The notes beneath the pieces were generated by a model. It searched no databases. It saw nothing but the letters and a program-made list of their open reading frames with translations, and had not been told where the DNA came from. DNA of 38,634 nt. Source: JBHGBB01 sp041946755 (GTDB lineage Bacteria; UBP4; UBA4092; JAOAEQ01). The translations under genes were made by a program, and so were the position numbers. The DNA is taken from contig JBHGBB010000010.1 of NCBI GenBank assembly GCA_041946755.1, positions 1 through 38,634 on the forward strand, written 5' to 3'. Each line of letters opens with the position of its first letter. Positions within the stretch are counted from its first letter, which is position 1. Shown in pieces: positions 33,594 through 38,634 of the stretch.

Positions 33594-33872
33594 ATGCATA
33601 TCGGGTTGCTTCGAGTCGAATTATATCTGCCGGGAAACCAGTCGCTGAAAGGGAAACGGCATATTCTGAAAAGTATCAAAGACCGGGTGCGGAAACTGAA
33701 TATCTCGATTGCTGAAATCGAATATCAAGATTCCTGGCAACAGGCAGTGTTAGCGAGTGTAACTGTTTCTTCCGACCATGATATCGTTCATCAGACCTTG
33801 ATGCAAGTCGTTAAACTCATTGCCGGCGAACCGAATTGCGAAATTACCAATCAGCAGATCGAAATGTTATAG
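33594..33872 (+). CDS. ylxP: DUF503 family protein (YlxP-like)
   Basis: A 92-residue protein of the DUF503/YlxP family, typically found beside infB and rbfA. Recognisable parts are MHIGLLRVELYLPGNQSLKGKR, ILKSIKDRVRKLNISIAEIE, and DSWQQAVLASVTVSSD. The family is linked to ribosome assembly by its neighbourhood, but a biochemical role is not settled as far as I know. The gap to rbfA is 58 bases. No obvious ribosome site precedes its ATG; the upstream inverted repeat ends 9 bases before it. Confidence 0.9.
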   Translation: MHIGLLRVELYLPGNQSLKGKRHILKSIKDRVRKLNISIAEIEYQDSWQQAVLASVTVSSDHDIVHQTLMQVVKLIAGEPNCEITNQQIEML

Positions 33873-33930
33873 AAACCAGATTCCGGCGATAAAAGATCGA
33901 GATTACAACGATTCATCAATAGAAATACCT

Positions 33931-34278
33931 ATGCCCCATCGAGTAGAACGAGCACAAGCAACGATTGCTCAAGAAATCAGTTTAATTGTTTTAAATGAAG
34001 TTAAAGATCCCCGGGTTGAACGGGTAACCATAACCGGGGTAAAATTAAGTAAAGATTTACGGAATGCTACTGTTTATTTCAGTGTTTTGGGTGAAAAGGA
34101 AGAAGTAGAACAAGCGCAATTAGGGTTAGAGAAAGCCAGTGGGTATATCCGGCATCAATTAGGCGAAAAAGTCCGGTTACGGTATATCCCGGAACTCTTA
34201 TTCCGGTTCGATGAATCGATAACCCGCGCTGCCCGGATAACCGAGTTGCTGGAGCAGGTGAAACAGGAAGAAGAGTAG
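33931..34278 (+). CDS. rbfA: 30S ribosome-binding factor RbfA
   Basis: RbfA is a KH-fold factor needed for late 30S maturation and cold adaptation. I chose the ATG at 33931 (MPHRVERAQATIAQEISLIV), because homology begins there and the earlier in-frame ATG would overlap the DUF503 gene. The 115-residue product has the family features EVKDPRVERVTITGVKLSKDLRNATVYFSVLG and YIRHQLGEKVRLRYIPELLFRFDES. It belongs to the infB-ylxP-rbfA-nrnA block. Confidence 0.95.
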   Translation: MPHRVERAQATIAQEISLIVLNEVKDPRVERVTITGVKLSKDLRNATVYFSVLGEKEEVEQAQLGLEKASGYIRHQLGEKVRLRYIPELLFRFDESITRAARITELLEQVKQEEE

Positions 34279-34291
34279 TATAATACTAAAA

Positions 34292-34453
34292 ATGGCAAAT
34301 GCCCAAGTTCAAATGCCAAATCAATGCCAAATGCCAAATGGTTTAAAGTCAAAATAATTTCCTTCAAAAAGGTTTTATTTTGTGATTTGACATCAGACAT
34401 TTGACATTCATTTGTCCGCCTAAGGCGGATTGGATTTTGAAATTTGACATTGT
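34292..34453. repeat. CAAATGCCAAAT-type repeat region
   Basis: The left part (34292-34341) carries several copies of CAAATGCCAAATG-like words. The right part (34386-34453) has the complementary words TTTGACAT and ATTTGACATT. Together they form a loose inverted repeat between rbfA and nrnA. The palindrome TCCGCCTAAGGCGGA at 34415-34429 sits inside; with three further bases it is identical to 12303-12320. Similar AAATGNCAAAT strings are common dispersed repeats (recollection). Confidence 0.55.
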
Positions 34454-34474
34454 ATTTAGGTCTTAGATGAGATA

Positions 34475-35461
34475 ATGGCAAATCAATTTACTGAGATTCA
34501 AGATAAGATTATTAAGGTTCTAAAAGAAAAGAATTCCTTTTTGATTTTATCGCATATCTATCCTGATGGCGATAGTTTAGGTTCGGCACTCGGACTAGGC
34601 TTGTTTTTAACAACGAAATTGAATAAACAAGTTGCGGTTGGAATCGATGGTGCGGTCCCCCGGCAGTATCAGTTTCTTCCGGGACAGCATTTATTAAAAT
34701 TACAGAATGATTTAGCAGAACAGTATGATGCGACTATTATTCTCGAATGTCCGGAATCCGGCCGATGCGGAACCGTAGCGGAAAAGGTTAAACAGCGAGG
34801 AGTAACCATAAATATCGACCATCATGAAACCAACCAGAATTTTGCCGATCTGAATTATGTCGATGTGAAATCGAGTGCGGTAGGTGAACAGATATATTAT
34901 ATTTTAAAGAGAATTAATGACCAGAGCATAACATCGGATATTGCGGTTTGTTTATATACCGCGATTGTAACTGATACCGGTCGATTCTCGTATACCAATA
35001 CCAAACCGGAATCGTTCGAAATCTGTGCTGAGTTTTTGCAACTGGGAGTAAAACCGTTTATCATCAATCAGGCGATTTATGAGAATCGGTCGTTCGGCTT
35101 AACCCGATTACTGGATAAAATGCTGCAGACGATTACGATTGTCGATGGTTACCCGGTGGCGTACGGATATATTTCGCAGCCGATGCTGCAAGAAACCGGA
35201 ACTACCCCGCGGGAAACAGAAGGATTTATCGATTATATCCGGGCAATCGAGAATATCGAAGTCGCAATATTATTCCAAGACCCGGGAAATGGGAAAATCA
35301 AGATCAGTTTTCGGTCGAAAGGGAAAATCGATGTTGCCAGCTTGGCGGCTCAAATCGCTGGTGGCGGCGGGCATAAAGCTGCTGCCGGATGTACTCTGGT
35401 AGGGCAACTTGAGCCAGTCATCCAGCAGGTAATATCACAAATTAAACAGCGAGTAACATAA
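34475..35461 (+). CDS. nrnA: DHH-family bifunctional oligoribonuclease / PAP phosphatase NrnA
   Basis: This 328-residue DHH/DHHA1 phosphoesterase probably removes short RNA oligonucleotides and may dephosphorylate pAp. The catalytic domain shows SHIYPDGDSLGSALGL (metal-binding Asp residues), ECPESGRCG in place of a usual D-rich segment, and the DHH motif NIDHHETN, then AIVTDTGRFSYTNT. The C-terminal DHHA1 domain ends with the substrate-binding GGGGHKAAAGC. The gene sits between rbfA and rpsO, its usual neighbourhood. In many genomes truB and ribF lie between nrnA and rpsO; they are absent here. A repeat region of 196 bases separates it from rbfA. Confidence 0.93.
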   Translation: MANQFTEIQDKIIKVLKEKNSFLILSHIYPDGDSLGSALGLGLFLTTKLNKQVAVGIDGAVPRQYQFLPGQHLLKLQNDLAEQYDATIILECPESGRCGTVAEKVKQRGVTINIDHHETNQNFADLNYVDVKSSAVGEQIYYILKRINDQSITSDIAVCLYTAIVTDTGRFSYTNTKPESFEICAEFLQLGVKPFIINQAIYENRSFGLTRLLDKMLQTITIVDGYPVAYGYISQPMLQETGTTPRETEGFIDYIRAIENIEVAILFQDPGNGKIKISFRSKGKIDVASLAAQIAGGGGHKAAAGCTLVGQLEPVIQQVISQIKQRVT

Positions 35462-35479
35462 ACAACCATAATCTAGGTT

Positions 35480-35534
35480 ATAGGAGTGCCGCCCGCTCCT
35501 ATCACTTGGATATCGGTTAACTACAATAAGGAGG
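35480..35534 (+). promoter_or_regulatory. Possible structured leader of rpsO
   Basis: ATAGGAG (35480-35486) can pair with CTCCTAT (35496-35502). The same CTCCTAT strand can instead pair with ATAAGGAG (35526-35533), the rpsO ribosome site, with one bulged A. The two pairings exclude each other, which would suit autoregulation by S15, known for rpsO in other bacteria with unrelated leader forms. This is inference from complementarity only. Confidence 0.35.
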
Positions 35535-35546
35535 TGTGACCCTGAT

Positions 35547-35816
35547 ATGCCTTTAATGAAAGAGAAAAAACAGGCGGTGATTGAAGCGAATAAAACGCAT
35601 GAATCTGATACCGGTTCTCCGGAAGTGCAGATTGCATTGTTGACTGAACGAATCAATTCGCTAACTGATCATTTTAAGACCCATGTAAAAGACCATCATT
35701 CGCGTCGCGGATTATTGAAAATGGTCGGCAAACGGCGCCGGTTACTTAACTATCTACGGAAAAAAAGTTCGGATCGGTATATGGCGTTAATCGATAAATT
35801 AGGGTTACGCAAATAA
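35547..35816 (+). CDS. rpsO: 30S ribosomal protein S15
   Basis: S15 binds 16S rRNA early in assembly of the small-subunit platform. The 89-residue length and sequence are canonical: KEKKQAVIEANKTHESDTGSPEVQIALLTERI, LTDHFKTHVKDHHSRRGLLKMVGKRRRLLNYL, and the end LIDKLGLRK. AAGGAGGT precedes the ATG at a fairly long spacing of about 12 bases. The conserved rpsO-pnp pairing follows, with a strong hairpin between the two genes. Confidence 0.98.
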   Translation: MPLMKEKKQAVIEANKTHESDTGSPEVQIALLTERINSLTDHFKTHVKDHHSRRGLLKMVGKRRRLLNYLRKKSSDRYMALIDKLGLRK

Positions 35817-35821
35817 ATGAT

Positions 35822-35860
35822 AACGATGGGTGAATATTATCATTCACCCATCGTTTTTAT
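35822..35860 (+). terminator. Hairpin between rpsO and pnp, terminator or processing site
   Basis: Perfect 14-base arms AACGATGGGTGAAT (35822-35835) and ATTCACCCATCGTT (35842-35855) enclose a 6-base loop, followed by TTTAT. In E. coli the rpsO-pnp gap also holds a terminator and an RNase III site that controls pnp, so partial termination or processing is plausible. The stem ends 18 bases before the pnp ATG. Confidence 0.82.
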
Positions 35861-35873
35861 TTGAAATAAAATT

Positions 35874-37991
35874 ATGGAAACGAAAGTTGGTATGATGCTT
35901 AATGGTCAATCATTAAGTTTTGAAACCGGGAAAATGGCGAAACAAGCTGACGGTGCGGTGATTCTTCGATACGGAGATACCGTATTATTAGTTACTGCGG
36001 TCGCAACGAAAGAACCTATAGAAGGAGCAGATTTTTTCCCATTAACCGTAGAATATCGGGAACGGAGTTATGCTGCCGGTAAGTTCCCCGGTGGATTTTT
36101 TAAACGGGAAGGAAAGCCCAGCGATTTCGAAACGTTAGGCGCTCGGTTAATCGACCGGCCGTTACGGCCTCTATTTCCGGAGCATTATTTCTGTGAAGTT
36201 CAGGTAATTGTCACCGTTCTCTCTTCAGACCAGGAAAACGATTCTTCGGTATTAGCGGTCAATGGCGCTTCTGCTGCGTTGTGTATTTCCGGGATCCCTT
36301 TTTCTACTCCGGTAGCTGCGGTTAAAGTCGGTCGGATAGAAGGCGAATTTATCCTAAATCCAACCTTTGCACAATTAGCTAATAGTGAATTGAATCTAGT
36401 GGTTGCCGGTACCGAAACGGCAATTATGATGGTTGAAGGGAGCGCCAAAGAGGTCTCAGAAGAAACCATGTTAGCGGCATTGCAATATGCGCATCAGCAT
36501 ATTGTCCAGATAATCAAGGTTCAGAAAGATTTAATTCAGCAGTGCGGAAAACCGAAACGGGAAGTCAAACCGGTAGAAACCAATACTGAATTAATCAAAG
36601 CAGCGCGGGAGTTTGCGTTCCCGAAATTATCTCCTGCAATTCGGATTCCTGATAAAGCGGAACGCGAAACTACCATTGAAGCTATTGCTACTGATGCGGT
36701 AGCACTGCTGCTTCCGACCTATCCTGAAAAAGAGAAGGAAATTAAATCGGTAATATATGATCTCGAATATGAGTTAGTTCGGAAAATGATTTTGGATGAG
36801 AAGGTTCGGGCTGACGGTCGCGGATATACCGATATTCGACCGATAACCAGCGAAGTCGGGATATTACCGCGAACCCATGGTTCGGCATTATTTACCCGCG
36901 GTCAAACCCAATCGTTGGCAGTAACCACACTCGGTACCGCTGAAGATGAACAAACGCTCGATGGGATTTATGGGGAAAGTAGTAAACGGTTCTTATTCCA
37001 TTATAATTTCCCGGCATATTCGGTTGGAGAAGTTAAACCGATTCGCGGTCCGGGTAGAAGAGAAATCGGGCATGGGAATCTAGCAGAACGAGCGTTGGAG
37101 CCAATCATTCCATCTGCGGAAAAGTTTCCCTATACCATCCGGATCGTTTCCGATATCTTGGAATCGAACGGGTCTTCATCCATGGCCTCGGTTTGCGGTG
37201 GAACCTTATCCTTAATGGATGCCGGAATCCCGATTAAAGCACCGGTCGCTGGAATCGCTATGGGCTCGGTGAAAGAAGGGGATAAATATGCGATTCTCTC
37301 AGATATCATGGGTTTGGAAGACCATATCGGGGATATGGATTTCAAAGTTGCCGGAACAAAAGATGGGATTACCGCGTTCCAAATGGATATTAAAGTCGGC
37401 GGGATGACGTTCCAGATGATGCAGGAAGCAATGGACCAGGCGAAATCCGGCCGGATATTTATTCTAAATAAAATGGCAGAAGCTATTACCGCTCCGCGTG
37501 AAAATTTATCAGAATATGCACCGCGAATCATCACCATGCAGATTAAACCAGACCAGATTCGAACCGTAATCGGACCTGGTGGTAAAGTAATCAACGATAT
37601 TATCGATAAAACCGGAGTGAAGATAGATATCGAACGCGATGGCAGTGTCAAAATCGCATCGGTAGACGAAAAAGCAGCTAAAGAAGCGATGTTGATGATC
37701 GAATATCTGACTGAAGAAGTAGAAGTTGGTAAGATCTATTTGGGGAAAGTAACGCGATTGATGAATTTCGGTGCTTTTGTCGAGATTCTACCGGGCAAAG
37801 AAGGATTATGCCATATCTCGCAACTGGATGAGAAACGGGTTGCGAAAGTAGACGATATCGTTCATGAAGGGGATACGATTCTGGTGAAAGTATCAGAAAT
37901 CGATGACCAGGGTCGAGTCAACCTCAGCCGGAAACAAGCGCTGCGCGAAAAAGAGAAGTCCAGTTCCCGGGGTGAAGAATCGCGCAGATAA
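35874..37991 (+). CDS. pnp: Polyribonucleotide nucleotidyltransferase (PNPase)
   Basis: PNPase degrades RNA from the 3' end with phosphate and is a core part of RNA turnover. The 705-residue product has a first RNase PH domain (about 12-140; FPGGFFKREGKPSDFETL, RPLRPLFPE), an alpha-helical linker domain, and a second RNase PH domain (about 310-540; RADGRGYTDIRPI, RTHGSALFTRGQTQ, DHIGDMDFKVAGTKDGITAFQ cut across the catalytic Asp residues). KH follows (about 548-610; IGPGGKVINDI), then S1 (about 615-690; GKVTRLMNFGAFVEILPGKEG). All expected motifs are present. The ATG has no ribosome site; the strong rpsO-pnp hairpin lies immediately upstream. Confidence 0.98.
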   Translation: METKVGMMLNGQSLSFETGKMAKQADGAVILRYGDTVLLVTAVATKEPIEGADFFPLTVEYRERSYAAGKFPGGFFKREGKPSDFETLGARLIDRPLRPLFPEHYFCEVQVIVTVLSSDQENDSSVLAVNGASAALCISGIPFSTPVAAVKVGRIEGEFILNPTFAQLANSELNLVVAGTETAIMMVEGSAKEVSEETMLAALQYAHQHIVQIIKVQKDLIQQCGKPKREVKPVETNTELIKAAREFAFPKLSPAIRIPDKAERETTIEAIATDAVALLLPTYPEKEKEIKSVIYDLEYELVRKMILDEKVRADGRGYTDIRPITSEVGILPRTHGSALFTRGQTQSLAVTTLGTAEDEQTLDGIYGESSKRFLFHYNFPAYSVGEVKPIRGPGRREIGHGNLAERALEPIIPSAEKFPYTIRIVSDILESNGSSSMASVCGGTLSLMDAGIPIKAPVAGIAMGSVKEGDKYAILSDIMGLEDHIGDMDFKVAGTKDGITAFQMDIKVGGMTFQMMQEAMDQAKSGRIFILNKMAEAITAPRENLSEYAPRIITMQIKPDQIRTVIGPGGKVINDIIDKTGVKIDIERDGSVKIASVDEKAAKEAMLMIEYLTEEVEVGKIYLGKVTRLMNFGAFVEILPGKEGLCHISQLDEKRVAKVDDIVHEGDTILVKVSEIDDQGRVNLSRKQALREKEKSSSRGEESRR

Positions 37992-38010
37992 GTATCGAAA
38001 TCTATCGATT

Positions 38011-38634
38011 ATGTCAGATAAACGGGATTTGATGTATCGCAAAACAAAGCTCGATAATGGCTTGACTATCGTTAGTGAAAGAATACCGTATGTCCGGTCG
38101 GTGTCGATCGGGATTTGGGTACAAGCCGGTTCCCGGCAAGAACAGGAACAGCAGAACGGTTTATCCCATTTCATCGAGCATATGAATTTTAAAGGGACAC
38201 CTACCCGGACTGCACGGCAGATAGCAGAAGAAATCGAGTCGGTAGGCGGGTCAATGAACGCTTCTACCGACCGGGAATTAGCCTGTTTTTATGCGAAAGT
38301 AATTGATGAACATCTGCCACTCGCCTGCGATTTACTGTCTGATATTGTGCTCCATTCGAATTATACTCCCGCTGATATCGAAAAAGAAAAAGATGTGATA
38401 ATTGAAGAAATCCGGATGTATGAAGATGATCCGGAAGAATTAATCAGCGATTTGTTTGCTGCTACCTTATGGAAAGACCAGCCGATTGGCCGCCCGATCT
38501 ATGGTACCGCCCAATTAGTTCAATCATTTAAACAAGAGGATATTCTCCAATATCGGACGCAGCATTATTTGCCGGTGAACACGGTGATTACCGCTGCCGG
38601 TAATCTCGAACATCAGCAACTGGTTGATTGTATT
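38011..38634 (+). CDS. M16-family zinc peptidase, N-terminal part (cut by window end)
   Basis: An open frame of 208 codons runs from the ATG at 38011 to the last base without a stop. It encodes the N-terminal half of a processing-peptidase-like M16B protein. The inverted zinc motif HxxEH is HFIEH in GLSHFIEHMNFKGT, followed by IESVGGSMNASTDRE and the downstream Glu region VIIEEIRMYEDDPEE. In most homologues the residue after HFLEH-M is Leu or Met-Phe; here it is Asn. It starts 19 bases after pnp, the conserved pnp-M16 order seen in many bacteria, and is probably in the same transcript. The second domain lies beyond the window. Confidence 0.93.
   Translation, partial: MSDKRDLMYRKTKLDNGLTIVSERIPYVRSVSIGIWVQAGSRQEQEQQNGLSHFIEHMNFKGTPTRTARQIAEEIESVGGSMNASTDRELACFYAKVIDEHLPLACDLLSDIVLHSNYTPADIEKEKDVIIEEIRMYEDDPEELISDLFAATLWKDQPIGRPIYGTAQLVQSFKQEDILQYRTQHYLPVNTVITAAGNLEHQQLVDCI

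Noticed and set aside
33820..33930. Longer RbfA start at 33820
   Set aside because: The extra 37 residues overlap the DUF503 gene and have no RbfA similarity; the ATG at 33931 starts the family homology.
37130..37651. 173-codon open frame antisense to pnp
   Set aside because: The pnp frame on the plus strand has all family motifs here; the antisense product has no known features.

Overview
The window looks like chromosomal DNA from an uncultured, AT-leaning bacterium, and no plasmid, phage or rRNA/tRNA signature was seen. The right third is a conserved housekeeping block (rimP, nusA, infB, ylxP-like DUF503, rbfA, nrnA, rpsO, pnp, then an M16 peptidase cut by the window end). The left part is accessory, with many large secreted proteins. 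Several of these (a golvesin-type secreted amidase, M1 peptidases with a long N-terminal extension, PVELS-type C-termini) resemble proteins I know from Bacteroidota and related candidate phyla. The sequence alone does not fix the phylum. TGA is a normal stop here, because it ends rimP.

Layout. 33-1304 (minus) is argJ. 1541-6156 (plus) holds a 1203-residue secreted GerMN/amidase/golvesin/FN3 protein and a secreted alpha/beta-hydrolase-like protein. 6392-13938 (minus) holds four exported hydrolases in the same direction: two related M1 aminopeptidases, a CE7-type acetyl esterase, and a hydrolase-like protein with a C-terminal jelly-roll domain that is homologous to the one at 5263-6156. A separately transcribed small gene (14048-14386) has a strong ribosome site and its own terminator. 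14711-24132 (plus) is a signalling block: a membrane GAF sensor with a decayed HD-GYP domain, a seven-PAS/GAF histidine kinase of 1656 residues, a single-domain response regulator, and a REC-PAS-PAS-HD-GYP protein with intact motifs. Inside this block sits a GxxExxY gene broken by a stop codon and framed by inverted repeats. 24210-27567 holds a secreted papain-family peptidase, a GH18 lipoprotein and a small membrane protein. 27575-29150 is a repeat-rich zone around a REP-associated tyrosine transposase. The housekeeping operon follows.

How the genes may work together. The exported peptidases, esterases, GH18 enzyme and amidase suggest breakdown of external protein, polysaccharide or cell-wall material. 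The signalling block can be read as a kinase feeding a small receiver and a c-di-GMP phosphodiesterase, but this is inference from gene order. Two C-terminal patterns recur among the exported proteins: PVELS[RQ]FE-like in three and SNWxLY[RQ] in two. They may be sorting tags.

The most unusual DNA-level feature is a set of small palindromes: paired GTAGGGGC hairpins (one pair lies in frame inside the transposase gene), 27-29 bp hairpins with a one-base centre in a duplicated array, and a perfect 27 bp palindrome present twice. I found no CRISPR array and no clearly new defence or biosynthetic system.
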